From Eremophila alpestris peregrina (Eukaryota > Chordata > Aves > Passeriformes > Alaudidae), in assembly GCA_009792885.1 (NCBI GenBank), contig WMCF01000032.1:5808589-5872588 (forward strand): DNA of 64,000 bases, in the 5' to 3' direction. Of this stretch, positions 37,901 through 52,900 are shown piece by piece (within the stretch, counting starts at the first letter, position 1; every line of letters begins with the position of its first letter). The notes under the pieces are model-generated. The model was not told the origin of the DNA. It saw only the letters and a program-made list of their open reading frames with translations, and did no database searches. Made by a program: the position numbers and the translations under genes.

Positions 37901-40900
37901 CCTCTCTGTGTCAGATTAATGCTCTGCTGTTCATCATGTGTAAATGCAGAAAACTGTTTTTGTTTGTTTTTTGCAGGCCACGTTGCAAGCAAATTCAGAA
38001 TTACACTCCATTGGTATTTCTGGTTTTTTACCCAGGTGTCCAAAGCACATTGATTCTTGCACACAAACCATGGGAAAGCTGCTCTCCACACTTGAATTTC
38101 TTGTGTCTTTCTGAACAGTGATGCTGAAGTATGTGTACAACCTGCAGGAGTTTAGATCAAGCTGTTGTATCTGTAGGAAAAGACAGAAATCCTGGTGTGC
38201 CCCTTTCCCATCTCACTTGTGCAACTCTTTGGAAGAGCTTGTGGAGTTCTGTGTCCCTCGTGTGTGGCTGTGGCTGTGCACTGGTGGTGATAGCTTTAAG
38301 CTCAAAGTGCAATGTTCTTTTGGCTTAAATAAGTGGCTTTCATAAAACTTACCAAAATTATTGAGTAGCCGAGTGGCTTTTTAAGTTGAATAGCAGGAGC
38401 AACATTGTAGATGGCCTGTAAGATTGTGATAGATTGATTTTTAAAGATTGCTTTCCCTCTCACTCATATTTTTGAATGAAGAGGAGTGGTAGTGGTAGTG
38501 AGAGTGAGAGGAGACTGACAAAGGTAGGTTTGGTAGGAGGAATTGAGGATGGGACAGTGTGGATTTGAGAGGGAGAGAGGGGTGTGTGTCCTCAAAGGGG
38601 AGTGCTACAGAAACAAGACAGCCAGAAATAGAGATGACTTTCCTATAGAAGCATTGAAAATGTGTTGGAGTATCTTCCAGAGGGTGCTAGGGTGGAAAAG
38701 AGCTGTGTTATTCAGGAATTCTGTTCTTGTATCCAGGCTGTGTGACAGAAATGCATCCATTGGGTGATGATTTTGTCATCCTGTACTGGGAGATGTACTG
38801 CTGTATCTTAGGCTGTGCCTTCCAGGGTTTGTGCAAGGAGCCTTGTGATTTATCATGACCTCAAGGACTTCTGCTGTTGGGTTAAGATGAGTTGATCTAT
38901 TTTTATTTCGGAAGAATGCTCTTAAATAGAAGGAGCCCCTCTGGTTCCCTTTAATCATATAAAAGGTAGTTAAAAACTAGTGTAAATCCTTAAATCTGCT
39001 TTAAACAATGGCAACTCATATCAGTGTGTGTGTGTGGGCAGGGATTTGAAAGAACTGTTGGATTTAGATGGAGCCAAATGCAAACAAAGCTGAGCAGCAG
39101 CAGTTCCCCCCTGGCTGCCCTTCAGCTCTGCCCCTGGGACTGTGGGGTGGGTTCCTTCCCTCTGTACCCTGACAGAAAGGGGAAGAGCCACAAAACTGCA
39201 TGGTTTGCTCCTAGGGAAAGGACTGGCTGTGAAAATGGCCCTTGCTAGCACGGGGTGTGACTGCAGGGCTGCCTTTGGCAGGGCAGGAATGGAATAATTA
39301 ACACTTCATGTGTGATTTGCAGTCAGCGTGTGAGTCTCACGTCTAGAGGAGTTTATTACTTGGATTAAATGGATTTTATCCCAATTGCTGTTGCTGTAGT
39401 GTTTTCTCTCAGGAGCAGGGGCTGTGCCTGGAGGGTCAGGGCAGTGGGAGCTGTGGTTTGTACTGGGCAGGGTGGGAACTCTGTGGAAAACTGCCTGGGT
39501 GGATCTGCCTCCAACAGGGCAACGAGGTGAAAGTCACTTGTTTGTATTGCCAGCACTTCATAGCTGGTACCTGTGAGTGAACTGGCTGATCTGTGCAGCA
39601 TCCCCAAGGACAAGGTGTCTGCTGCTACTTCAGAGAGCTGTTTCTGAGCCTTTCCCACCAAAACTGTGCTGCTGTGCTGGGAATACTGAGAGCCCAGCAG
39701 CAGATTTTGGGCACTTACCAAGGCTTTGCTGAAAGAATAGGCTTCTAGTAGCTGTAAACAGGCTGAATAGAAATTGCTCGCTAATTAAAGGGGTCAGGTC
39801 TGCCTATTCAATGTCAAGAATGTTCTGGGAATTATTTGGTGCCTATGGTAGGAAAAAAACTGTTAACGTTTTCTGCAGCTCAGGAGGCTGAAAGGGTCTG
39901 TGTGAATTTCTTTGCTCTGATAAGACAAGGAGAAATTCAAGCCATGGTTTTGTAATTTCTGTGATGGGGTGCTTTATCCTGGGCATAGCTCTGCATCTGT
40001 AATCTCTCTGCTTCGGGGGGGAGGGGGGAGTGTGTCTTTTTTATCCCTTCCACCCCCGTGCACCCCAGGCATGTGTTATCAAGCTCTGATAATAGCTGCA
40101 ACCAGGCAGGAATGCAGAGGGCTTTTCTCTCTTTAGTTATCAGCATAATTTGCATTAGGAAAATGTTTGAGGAATGGTGTTCCTGGAGAAAGAGGCCCAT
40201 TTTTTTTATTATGCTAAATATTTAGTTGCATAGCTGCCGCCTCTCTTTCTGTTTATGAAGGCTGCCTCTTGTCCCTAGAAGACTCCTCAGCTGAGGGTTT
40301 TATGGGCCAAACTCTCTATAATTTATGGAGATTCAATTGCTGGAAAAAGCATGAGGCTGACACAGATTTTTCCAAGTGGATCTGCTTCCAGATCATGATT
40401 TTTGCTTCTCTTTCTTGTCACGTACGAGGAGAAATGTGACCAGGTGAGCTCCATTGTTCTGCTCACTCTTGGGAAGCAGAGCCCAGCAAAGGAGGAATGG
40501 ATGTGTCTTCCTGCAGGAGAGGAGCAAGAGCAGGAACAGTTCACTGAGTTGTTGTGAAGGAACTAAATGTTTCATCCAGAATCAGTTTAGATGTACAACA
40601 GGATCATCCCCACCACCTTCCTTTGCACTGCCACAAACACAACCTTAGTGTCTTGAGAACCATCCTAGAAAAGGTCCTGGGGTGCTCTCAAGCTAAATGT
40701 ATAATGGGAACAGAAAAACAGTGTCTTGGTAAGGTTTGTTTGCCCTGAGTTTAGTTGTGTGATCCCTTCACAAGTTCTTTCCTCCTCTATTATTAGGAAA
40801 TATGGGCTTGGGAAGAGGAACTGTGAGTTCCTGCAGTGATCTCTTAATAGAAGAGGTATTGCTGACTTGCATGAGATAATCCTCTGGCTGCAACTCATTT

Positions 40901-43900
40901 ACAGGCTCTTCCTCCTTTAAGTGAGGCTTAAGCTAATATGGTTTACTTCATAATTGGGGCAGACTGATATGTGTGGACAATTATAGAAAATCAGCTGATA
41001 GGTGGTAATTTGCTAAGCAGCTGGAGTTGAATTGTGTCTGCAAGCTTGAAATTTGCTTGCTTTAAAAATAAATAAGCCTTTTGTCCCAGTAAGTTATTGA
41101 GCCTCCCTTCCCAGTACTCTAAATCAGTGTGACAGAAATGTTTCTAATGGGAAAGATAAATCAAGATAATGTTCACAGATATTTCACAGGGTAGAGAAGA
41201 GGGCATGGAAAATGTATCTGGAGGAACCACCACCACGGGCAAGCAGTCAAAGCAAGCTCTTTGTGTCCTGCCTTAAAGACAAATGTAACCAAATAATCTG
41301 CATTTCATGTCCAGAGAAGGCACGTGTCTCCTGGCACAGCAATGGCAGCTCTGGCAGGAGCCACTGGATGGATTTCTGGTTATCCATGGCTGGACCTGAG
41401 CTCCCAAACAGCTCTCTAACAGATTTTCATTGTTGTACCATAGATGAAATAGGCTTGTTGTGTCCTGCTCTGTGCCATGTGGGTGGTGTATGGAGAACTG
41501 TGCATGTTTACAGGTGTAAACTGAGGAGCAGAGTGAGCCCATCCTCTTTGGGAGGGAGCACCTTCCCTTTTGGTGTGACTGCCCAGTGCACTGCAGCCAC
41601 CAGCCCTGTGTTACACACCTGCCTTTGAGCTTTACCTCTGCCCTGGGATGCTTTTCTCTCAGGTTTCTATGTTTTTTTGAACCCTGAGAGTAAAAAAAGG
41701 CTCTTTTCCCAGCCCCCACACCAAGAAGGAGAGCTGGAGTCCGCGTCTCTGTCTTTGAAGGTTGTTTATTCTTCTGTTATCTCTACATTCTCTTTCTGCC
41801 CAGGGAGGTGTGTGCAGGAGGTTACAAAGCCAGATCTGCCTGTCCCACAAGGGCAGGTTTACCTTTTATACTAATCACTATGTGAACGTTTTCTTTTAAT
41901 CACCAATACCTGTGACCTGTATTAGACAGTGAAAATCTATTACAGTCCAGTCCAAAGAGGCAGGGGATGGAGGACAAAAAGAAGAAGGAAAAGAACAAAG
42001 ACACACCCAGATTCCTCCATCTTTGTCCTCTTGCCTCTACACTAAAAATCCCAAAATTCTGCTTTTCACCCTGTGATATATTAACTATCATCCTAATCAC
42101 ACTCTTGTGGCTTGCAGTTCTTCTCTCAATGTCGGCAGCTTTTCCCAGGGGCTGAAACCAAAGGCCGCTGCTATTTCTGACTCTGTGCCATGACCCTCAG
42201 ACCTCTTGCCAGGGTTTTGGAGCACCCAGGGCGTTCAAAAGAACGTGGCTCTGACACTTTTCTTTCTCTGCAGTGCTGGGATTGCTGTGGGCTTCTACGG
42301 GAATGGGGAGACCAGCGACGGTGTCCACCGGCTGACGTACTCACTGCGCCACGCCAACCGCACCCTGGCCGGCATCCAGGACAGGGTGAGCACCCCAAAA
42401 ACAGAGCCCCTGTCAGCTAGCAGCCTCACCCAGCCCCTCTCCTCCTGCGTCTGGCTGTGCCTGGGTCTCTTCCTGTTTTTTTTCTCCCTATCTGGGTTTG
42501 GAGTTGGTGCTAAAATTTCCATTAGTGGCGGGGTGATTTCTTCCGCTCCGCTAAAAATAACGGAGCGAGCGCAGATTGTGGAGTGGAGCCTTCTCTTTGC
42601 TGGGTTTGGAAACAGCTTGTGATCAGCTCCCTGTTCCACACCCGGAAGAGGAGGCAGGCCAAAGCAGACAGATCTTAGTAAAATGTAGCATTTTAGTGCT
42701 GTTGGTTGTTCCTGTGCTGTCTCTAATTTCGTGGCATCACACTGCAACCCTGATGGCTGCAAAATGTGTGCATGAGTTAAGGCTCAGCTGAGGTGCCATC
42801 ACTGGACTACTTGCAAACAGTCTCCCCTACAGATGTTTTTAAGTTGCTTTTGAAGGGCAAGCAGTCTGAGCCTCTTAAAACAGAGGACTGGTAATATGGA
42901 AGCTGTCCATAACTTGCTAGTGAGAATGAAATCCCTTTTACTTCCTTGGCTTCCTGTATTTTAATTATTATTTTTTTTAAATTTGTTTATCCCCCTTTTT
43001 CTTTCCCATCCTGTAGGTACTGGACACTGCAGTGGCCCTGAACCAAACAGCAGAACCAAACTTGCTTGTCCTGGAGGAGATGTTCAAGAAGCAGACAGAA
43101 TATCTGCATGTGGTCCAGAAACTGCAGAGTCTCCTGGATGATCTGGTCAGGCAAACGACTGAGATCCCCTTCTGGAAGAATGATGAGCTGTCTCTGGAGG
43201 AGCTGGCAATTCAGATTGACCTCTATGACTGGTACAGGTGTGTAGCATGCTGTAGTGGAGTGGTTGTAGCATCTGCTTTGGCTTGCTTTGCAAAAATTAT
43301 GTGCATGTTCTGGGTGGCTGAGCCAAAGGCTCTGTATATTGCTGCAGGTGCTCTTGGCCCACAGAGCTGATTTGTTTCTCACTGCAGGACTGAATTCAGT
43401 TTAAATCAAAATGCACAGCTTTTTTTCCTTAAGTGTTTTTATTACCAACTGATGAGAAATTTATTCTCAACACACAAAATCTGTAGTTTGTGTTCTAGCA
43501 CTGGGGAAGAAAACAGCCCCAGATATAGCTTCTGCTCTGTCCTAATAAGTGCACAAAGAATACATTAAATAGAGTAGAAAATGGCACTAGTTCTGTAAGC
43601 TAGTACCACAGCCTAACATTCCTTTTTATTAAACACATTAAATAAGATGTTGCATCAGTTGTATTCCACAAAAGAAAATCTCTATCCAAACATGTGGAAT
43701 AAATAACTGAAGCATTTCCTAACAAATATCTAGGAAGTTCAAGAAGCTGCAATGCCTTTTCTTCCTGTGATGATGACCAGAGCATACAACATTACACTAG
43801 GAAACACTAGCAGTCTCATTTCTCAACAACTGTTTGTTTTGAATAAATACTTTTACCTGCCTCAGCTTCCCATCCCACAAATACCCAGAGCTCTCTGAAG

Positions 43901-46900
43901 ATCAGTCTTTGGAGGTGGTTGTGGACAAGAGAAGGACTGTGTTTTCCCCAGAAGTCACAACAGCTTCTTGATCCGTGCTTTTCACACCCCAGTTTTCCTT
44001 TGCAGACCGTGTTTTTGTTTGTTGCAGGTGGCTGGGATACCTGGGCCTGCTCCTGTTTAATGTCCTGATATGTTTGCTGGTGCTCTTTGGGCTCATTAGG
44101 AACTCCAGGGCCATTCTTATGGGGTAAGTCTTGACCTGGGGACAGGGCATGAGGAAAGTCAGTTAATGCAGGTGCCTGCTGGTGGTAACCTCTGCCTGTT
44201 GTCAGCTGATACAAAGGGCATCTGAAACTGAGCATCTCACACTTGCCTCTGAGTAGAGAGACATTGTAGAGTGTAGCTCTGTGGAAATATTTAGGGAAAG
44301 TTCACAGGAAGGTTCTTGAGCTACAGAATGAAATGCTGCTGGTGTTCACTGCCCTCTCATCAAAGCTGAGGAACTCATCCAGGCTGCCTGCTCTCCACTG
44401 GCTGGCATTGGAAGCCTCCATGTGCTGGGACATCACAATGTGGACATCCTTCCTTAAAATTACAGGCTTTAAAAATCTCCCCTTAATTCTCTGCAGTTGG
44501 GAAGGCATTTGTTAATTGATGATGAGCACTGCACGTGTCTACACAGCCTGGAGCATTGTGTCACTGTCTGCTCTCCTTACCTGGGGCTGTCACACCTGAG
44601 GAAACATTAAACTGAGAACAAGCAATGGTTTGCACAGTTATGAGAGGGAGTCTTGTTGCCATGGCACTGCAATGTTAATGCTTTTCTGTTTCTCAAAAGC
44701 ACTGAAAATGCCCCATTCCAGGGAAAAAACCCTCTTCCTATCTTGTAGCTTGGCACATTTGGCAGAGATCCTGGTATCATAAACACAGTGACAGTTTGAC
44801 AACTGACATGGCCAGGGGTTTATCCTGGTTCGTGGTGATGCCATTAATAATTGCAATGTGTATCCAGATTTATTATTTACCAGATGATTTCATACCTGGC
44901 AAGTTACACAGACAAAAGTCCAAGTGTATGCACAGATGGCAAAGCCAGGGTTTAAATTAGAATCTCATTCCCTGTTAGCCAGAAGTTCATATTAAGGCAT
45001 TCCCTAAAGGGAGCACATGGCATAAAGAAACAAGTGTATCACAGCCAGGCAAGATGGTGCAATGCCGGTTTTAGATCTTTTAGCCAAGCAATCAGTTACT
45101 GACCCAGTCATCTTCATCTGAAGTAAAACAACAAATGTGTCTTATTGATTAACATGCTCAGCTGGAGGCACCAAGCTGTGTTGTCCTTATGTCATAAACC
45201 CACAGAACCTTGCTGATCCATGGCTGATCATTTTTGCATCCACTTGGAAAAGGCATAATAAAGTCTTTAGTGTCTCATTTCAGAGTGCAGTGCAGATGTC
45301 AGTCTGGTGAAACTCCCTTACTTCTGCAAGATGAGGCATAGATCCATTCACAGAATAGGGATTATTTGGAGTTAAAGTAGGTTAGTAAACTGAGGGATAC
45401 AGGTTTTTTTAATGGAAACCAATAGGTTTGTTTTTTAAAGCTCTAGTATTCAGTGAGACAAATGTAGCAGAAAAAAAGATACGTCCCTTCCTCACAGAGA
45501 TGGTTGTACTAGGTTTGAATAAAGAATGCCTTGGTTATGAACAGGTTTTTGTATTGTTCAGGGTGTGGGTGGGAAGGGATCTACTTATGTTTCAAAGCTT
45601 GAGGGGAAAAAGCATCCCTAAGAGACCAAGCCAGTGTCTCTTTACTTTGAAGATAGAAACAGATAAAATGAAACTGCTTATTAGTCTGCAGCCCTGTACC
45701 TGAGGGAGTTGAGGAGCATTATGGCCTAAATATCTCTACCACTCACACTGACAGCAAAGGTGAAGTGCTAATGTGCTGGCTGGGAAGTGCAAAAGCCTTT
45801 TCCATGAGTGTGTGCTCCTGGGTGTCACTGAGAGCACTGCTCTGTCATCCCTCTGCCTTGCTCTGCTTGACAGCAGACACATCCCACTATTTCTGTCAGT
45901 AATGAGGCCCAGCTTCAGAACAGGACTGAGAATCTGTGCAGAGATGGACTCACATGGCAGTGGGAGGCACCTGAGCTGGAGTTCCAAGCTGCTTTCCTGC
46001 AGGTGTCTCTCCTGGAGCTGTGTGGGATGCTGGTTCAGGTGCACCAGCTCAGAATCAGGGTGGCCCTAACAGGGGCTGTGTCCCCTCCCACCATCTGTAG
46101 CCATATTGTGCTTACCCCCAACAACCTCATTTATTGCAGACACAGCAGAGATTCCTCCAGTTTTGGATCAGTATGGTTTTGTGGGGTTTTCCATATTTAG
46201 CATGTTTTTCTTGGGTGTGTTTGGACCTGGAGAATGAAGTCCAGAATGGGAACAGTGAAATGATGGGGCTGTAGTCTGACTGCCAATCTGCCTCTCCTGC
46301 AGCCACCTCTTTGTGCCTTTGGTTTCCCTGCTAGAAGCAGGATAATACTTTGCTTCCCTACTTCTCCCTTCCCCTGTAGCTCTAGGCAGGTAACCAAGAG
46401 CTGGACATGAACTTCTCTGCCTGCTGCTGTCCATGACACCTAAAACAGGATTGTTTATCTGAACACACAGTCAGTGGTTGACAATTTCTTGGGTTTGGTG
46501 ATTGCTTTGGATCCCAAATAATACATCTAGTGAAAGGAATGGCTTGAAATCAGAGCTGCTCCATCTGCCATCTGTCTGTCTCCCACAGGGTGTGCTTGCT
46601 CGGGGTGTTTGCCCTGATTGTCAGCTGGGGATCCCTGGGCCTGGAGCTGGCTGCTGCTGTGGTGAGTGGCTCACATCCAAATCCCATTCACCCTTTGCTG
46701 CAGACACCAGATTGATGATGTGCTGTGCCTGTTTCACAGCATATCCTGATCTCAGTAACTGTCCCAGCAATTTCCATCCAGGAAAAGCCCAGAGCTGCTC
46801 CTTCTCTGTGGTGTGGTAGCTCTTACTCCAGCACTGCTGTGGCTGTGTAAAGCAGTGCTTCTGGGGATGGGGATGAGAGATTTCAGCATCTGAAACACCC

Positions 46901-49900
46901 CTAGAATAGAAAGTTCCCTGATGTTAACCTGGCTCAAGTGCTCTTTGATGCTGGTGTGCTTTGATATTCCTTCTGCCTTTTGTCTTCCATCTCTCCAGGG
47001 CTCCAGTGACTTCTGCATCAACCCTGATGCTTATGTCTCCAAAGTGGTTGAGGAGAATGCAGTGCTCAGTGCTGGTGAGTGCTGGGACTGGCTTTGGCAT
47101 GGGTTCTGCAGCTCCAGCTGTCACACTCAGCATGGCAGTCACTGAGAGTTTTAGGCTGTGTTTGAAACAGGGGAGCTGGCATTCAATGGGAAACAGAATT
47201 CGTGGTGCTCTGGAAAAGCAGCATTCTGGTCAGAAGTGTGCATGTATGCACCAGAACCACCTTCAGAGCCTTCCTCCTGCCTTCACCCTTAGGTGGAAAT
47301 AACTTATAGAATGGAATAACAGAAGTCCCTGGGTTATTGGATTATTTTGTTTTAAATATAGCACTCTTGAGTCTTGTTCTCCTCTCTAAGTCACAGAACT
47401 GTGGCAGTAGCATTGTGCAGTTTCAGTTATCCTTTTTAAAACTTGCTCTTGGGTCTGTATTCCTGAGCCTAGCATACCTATTTTTATATCTGTTATCAAC
47501 AATTTATATATACATTTTTCTCCTAATGGTAGCTGTAAATAGTAGCCTCTTTGAAGTGTAAGTGAATGGAAACAGCCACAAAGAAGTATGAATGTCCCTT
47601 TCCATTATAAATGCAGTGTTTTGACCACTTTGTGTATCCTGTTCCACTTACAGCATGTGCCTGCCTCTCAGTGGCTTCCAGCTGAAGCACTGATCTATTT
47701 GGGGTTTGTTGCTCCTAATTTAGGTTCAAGTGGTTGGTGAGGTGAGGGGTGCCTCCAGTTTGAACCTCAGTGGGGCAAAGATGGCATTCAGAACCATGGC
47801 CTAACAAAAAGGTGATTGGGTGCCTGCCAGCAGAGATACAATCAGTGCTGAAAATGAAAAGTATTTTTAGGACTGAGTTTGCTGCTTAGTTCACAAAGTT
47901 AACTTTTTTTTCCCTCTGCCTTCTCTCCCCCAACATTTCCTTTGTGTAGTCCTGTGTATGGTAAAACACAAATAGGCAATGACACTGGTTTGTAAAAGGA
48001 GAAACTTGTGTTTTTCTGGTCCTTACTTGGTGGAAGCAGGGAGCTTTTGCTCTGTGTGCAGAAGATCTGTGCTTAGCCAAATGCTGTCTCTCACTGTGCA
48101 ACTGGTAGGAAATTAGGAATGTAGCTATGGCTGAGGATGTAGGGATTGGAAACAATAAAAACCCATAAATGTCTGAAGGCAGAATGTAGTACAAAAGAAT
48201 ATGTGCAGGTTGATATTGCCACCCTACATCTTATTTTTGGACTGCATTATGTATTGGTTTTGTGGGAAGGAGATGATAGAGCCAGGCAGCTCTCTTGGCA
48301 ACACAGAGGGAAGAGAATGAGTGTTTAGCATAAAATGAAAACCCTCTCTTGGCTGTGAAGGTGACAAAGATGTGGCTTCAGGTGCCTAGCTGGTTTCCAG
48401 GTTTTTCAAGGAGGCAAGTGGGTCAGTGAAGCAAAGGGGAAATCTGTGCTGCTGCTGCCAGCTGTGTGCTGTGATAATTTGGTAACCCAGATCAGCTCTG
48501 GAGCGTGTTTGGTAACAATTAGATTGACCCTAAAGATTGAAATTAAAGAAAGGCCCGTTTGTGCTGCTTCTCCATTTCAGTTGTCCTTGTCTGCTGGGCT
48601 CCTGTGGTTTTGCACTGAGCAGTGCTGTTGGTTTGGGGGCTGACAGGGGAGTGCAGGGCTGACATTCCATCCCTCCTCCTGCATTCCCAGCAGGGACAGG
48701 TGGCTCCCCTGGGGGGAAAACAGGCTCTGCTCCTGCTGCACCACCACAGAGCAGTTGTTAAAGCTCCATAAATAACAGTGAAGGGGTCTAAGGGAAAGGG
48801 TGGAGAGGAGGAAGAGCAGGTGCTGCCACAGGCCTGGGTGGGAAGGGTGGCCCCTCCATGGGGGCTGAGGTACCCTGGAGCATTGGTGAGCACATCTTCC
48901 TCTCTCCAGAGGGAAATCTGTCCAGCTTCTGAGCCTGCCATTGCACCAGGCAGCTGGTTGGGAGATTATTGAATCCTCTGTCTTCCCTCATGGGTTTTCA
49001 CTGTTGTGTGATAGTTTTTGATCTGGAAGTTGTGGAAATGGCTCTTGGTCCTCAATGTTGAGATCTTCCCGTGCATCTGAGCTGGAAGAAAAATGATATG
49101 AGGACTGCAATGTGGCAATTACACTTCAATCCAAATAAAACCTCTTTAAAAGTCTGGAATAAGTGTTAGTATCCCTTGGCTGCAAATTGTAGCAGCTGCT
49201 TTGTGATCTGCTGAGCCATATGCAGGAGGGGGATGAGCTCCAGGAGACAGGGACAGTCAGCTGGGAGCCAGCATCCATGCTCTCCTCTCAGAGGCCCTGC
49301 TGGAAAGCCCCTGGTTCTAGTGCTTTATGCTCTCTGGGTTGCTTTTTGGATCTTGTTCTCCAACTTGAACAGCAACATAGACACACTGAAAGAGAGTGTG
49401 AGTGGCTGGAGGGGCTCAGGTAGATCCTGGAAGAGGAATCCAGGGGGAGTTATCACAGATGTAGGGATCACATTTGCTGTGAGAATCACTCCAGATGAAG
49501 CTGGGCTGAGGCTCTTGCTGAGGTATCTGCCAGTGCTGGGCTGGCTGCTGCCATCTCATTTTAAGGATATAAGAACCAACAAGTAATCCTAAGAAGCTTG
49601 GTAGTGCTGGGTCAATTTTTTCTCTCCAATCACTATTTTTAGTTGCTGTTGTTACACTCAGTGTATTGTAGGGTTCTCTATGCTCTGACATTCTGACTGG
49701 GACTGAGTCATGGATATTTACAACATTTTTTTTGCTTCTGGTGGTTGTAGTTTTCACAGAAAAATATCTGAGTTGAATACTGGGCAACTAGTATGTTAAT
49801 ATTCTTGTTTATGTATTAACTGCTGTTTTCAAATCTAAATGGAATTAATAGAACTGAGAATAATCTGATTAGGTGCATTATTGCTGTCATGCTTTTTAGC

Positions 49901-52900
49901 TAGAGATGTTCTTGTTTTGCAGATAAAATGTGCTGCATTAAAACAAATTATGGGGGAAGAAAAGGGAGGCAAAGAACTTTATTGCAGGTTTCTGGGAGAA
50001 GGAAATACTTAAATAATTTTGCAGAAGAGGCTGATGTATGTGCCTAAGTCACCCTGTATTCATTAACTGAGATAAAGGCAATGGAATTGAACAGTGCCTG
50101 TATAATCAGCTCCTGCTGCTAGTAAAAGGACTTGGTGCAGCCAAGATGTTTATTTTCGAAGCAGGAGGCCATCTTCTAGCCCCATTCTTTTTCACTGATA
50201 TTATGTTATTATCTGATGACTTGTTGCATGAAATTAAATAAAAAGGCACAATCTGTCTAAACAACAGGAAGAGCTTTCTCCAGGAATCTGCATGGTGAAC
50301 AGGAGCTGTGAACCTCAGGGGATGGATAATGGAGCCTTTTAGCTGTGGTCTAGCAGAGCTGCTCAGATGTGAGCAGGAAGGGTTCTTGTCATGCCCAGCC
50401 TCCCAATTGGCCTCCCACTGATGAAATCTCATCTTGGAAGTCCAGAGGTGAATCTACCAAAGGATTGGCACCATCTCCACCTCTGTCTGCTCTCTAGAAG
50501 TAAGACCAGGACAAAACCTGAGCTGGGGCAGTGGTGTCTGCACAGTGATTACCTGAGCTCACACTGCAGGAAGGAGTTTGCCCAAGGAAGAGCTCCTGAG
50601 AATCCTGCTGAGCTGATGTTGGCATTGAGGAGCTGTTTTCCTGCCTGGTGCTGTTGGGCTCCTGATTAGCAGAAAGCTTTGAGTGGAGGGCAAATGGGGC
50701 AGTCACAAGCTCTTTGCTTTTACCAACACAAGAATAGGATGTGTCAGAGAAATTATACAGACACCTCCCTTTGCTGTCAGACTGGTGCCTTGGGGAAACC
50801 AAACTCCTGGTGGAGAGCATTACCTGGGCAAGAGACTCCAGCCAAAAGAGCTGCCTGCCTTTGGCACCACAGCTGCCTTCTCTGATGCTTGAACCCACAG
50901 AGACATCCTCATCTTGGTGTACAGGCAAAATGAGCACTGCTAAGAGAATGTGCAATTAGAGATGAAGAAGAGCTGGAAAAAGCTGTTCTAGGTGTGAGGA
51001 TTTTTTTTTTCTTTTTTGGAACTAGGGTCTTTTTTCCTCATTGCTCTCTACAGACCTCAGTGCCTTTTGGCAGGTGCATAAAACCATTTTTGCATTTTGG
51101 CTGGGCTTTGAAGTGAGTAGTAGGTCTCCATGGAAGCAGTAAGTAGTTCTAGCAGCTGAAGCTGTCTTTAGTAGGAAGCTCTGCTTTCCTTTCTAGGAAA
51201 AACAGACTTTGCAAAAATAAAGCATTTTAGGTAGTTCCCTTCCTTGCCTTCTGCTCCTACAATGCCTGTGCACTGAGAGTGAGTCAGGAGGATTGCTGCT
51301 AGCAACAGCAGGCAGGGGCAGCTGCAGATGTGACCCTGCCTAACCCTTCTGCTGTGAACTAGATTGCCTAAAGGCCAGCTTCAAAAATCAGATCAACCTT
51401 TAGGAATTTTCCTTGAGAGGAAAATGCACCAGAAAGATAATTATAGAAAGAAATTGCCTGGAGCTGTTAGCAAAGTGCAGAGGATGGATTAGTGTAGCTC
51501 TTTTCTGGTCAGAAAGATGAGATTTGGTGGTGTACAGGATAGCCTCCACCAGGTTTCAAACAGGTGAAGGGGCTTCCTGCTCCTTCCTTTTTCCTGGTGG
51601 CATGGAGGGCAGGGGACATGGTCCTCTTCATTCCCAGGCTTTGCAGTACAGGATCACCTGAAGGCAGCTTCAGTGCCTGTTGTAGGCACAGATTTAAAGC
51701 ACCACAGCTCAGGGTTCAGTGCAGGGGAAAGCTGCTCCTGATGGCTGTGCCATTTTGGGAAGCATGTTTTATGTAGAGTGTCACACTTGTCAGCAGCAAA
51801 GCCAGAGCTACCACAGTGAATCCTTGTTGATCCTGCCTTCCAGGGGGAAGCAAGGCAAGCACTTATTTCACTGTACTGCTTTTTGCTTCGCTTGTAACCA
51901 GCAATCTTTATCCTGAGCTTACAAGCTGCAAACTATGATATCAGGAGCTCTCATCTCTAATCTGCCCACCGGGGATGATCCAGAAGGCCCTCAAGAAACA
52001 TTTCTGGAGCTCTGCATTAGCAAAATGCTATGCAACTTATTGAGCTTAAAAAGGCGATATAAACTTGATACCACTGTGGGAGCTTAAGAGAAACTTATGG
52101 TGGTTTGTTGGTTTAAAATAAAGAGGTGACAAGATCACAGCTCGTTTGGGTCACCATGTGTTGCTGTTCCCTCAGTGCAGGTGGGTTTTAATCCATTTTC
52201 ACACAGCCATTGTGTGTGATTGATGAGCTGGGGAGGAGCAGCCCTTTCCTTGGCTCAGTGCTTGTGGACAGTCACTTCCGTGGTCTGCCCAAAGTGAGGC
52301 ACAGAGCAGTTCTTGCTGCCCTCCTGGCTGCCCAGAATTTGCTAATTGCTCTTTAGAGGCTTGGCTGGGGGGGTGTTGAGTTGTCCCACAGAAGGAGTCG
52401 GTGGGAGGGAGATGGAGCAGCTGGCAGGAGCTGCCCCAGAGTAGGCTAATGAATTATAAATACCAGCTGTCAGGTTGCATTGCCAGCACACAGGGACTGA
52501 CAGGATGTGCTGTAGCACTCGCTCTCCAGCGTGCTGCCTTGCCCAAAGGTGCATCCAATATTTATGGGAAGTGTGGCAGAGTCAGGATGCAGTCAGGTCT
52601 GCTTCCTCTGTTTGCTTCTGGTCCTGCCTTTTACTCATTTCTGAGCTGGGACTCCTCAGAAAGCTGTACAGCCTGGAATATGCATTACTGAAAGTCACAG
52701 ACAGGAGATTAAAAAGAATGGAGGAAAAGATGCTGGTGGAGGGGGAAACGCAGAGGGTTTGTTTGTTTTAGGGCTTTTGTAGTCTTTACCATGCCAACAT
52801 CTCCCTTGATTTTGCTGAGCTGGCATGCTCATATTCATCTGAAAAGGAACTGTAAATGTTTGAGGAAAAATCTAAAGGTATTTGGATGAGCAAGTCTTTC

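Larger units (their letters stand above)
34935..42273 (+). other. TTYH3 intron 2
   Basis: A 7.3-kb intron bounded by gtaggt and ctgcag. It contains a (GT)6 tract at 39024-39036, a G-run pair at 40015-40028 and the antisense LTR-like element at 41657-42190. Nothing else is recognised. Confidence 0.9.

Noticed and set aside
40015..40028. Two long G runs as a possible G-quadruplex
   Set aside because: Only two tracts separated by one base and no clear four-tract arrangement; left as low-complexity sequence.
44006..44027. Alternative exon 5 acceptor 22 bases upstream
   Set aside because: It would add 22 bases and break the frame.
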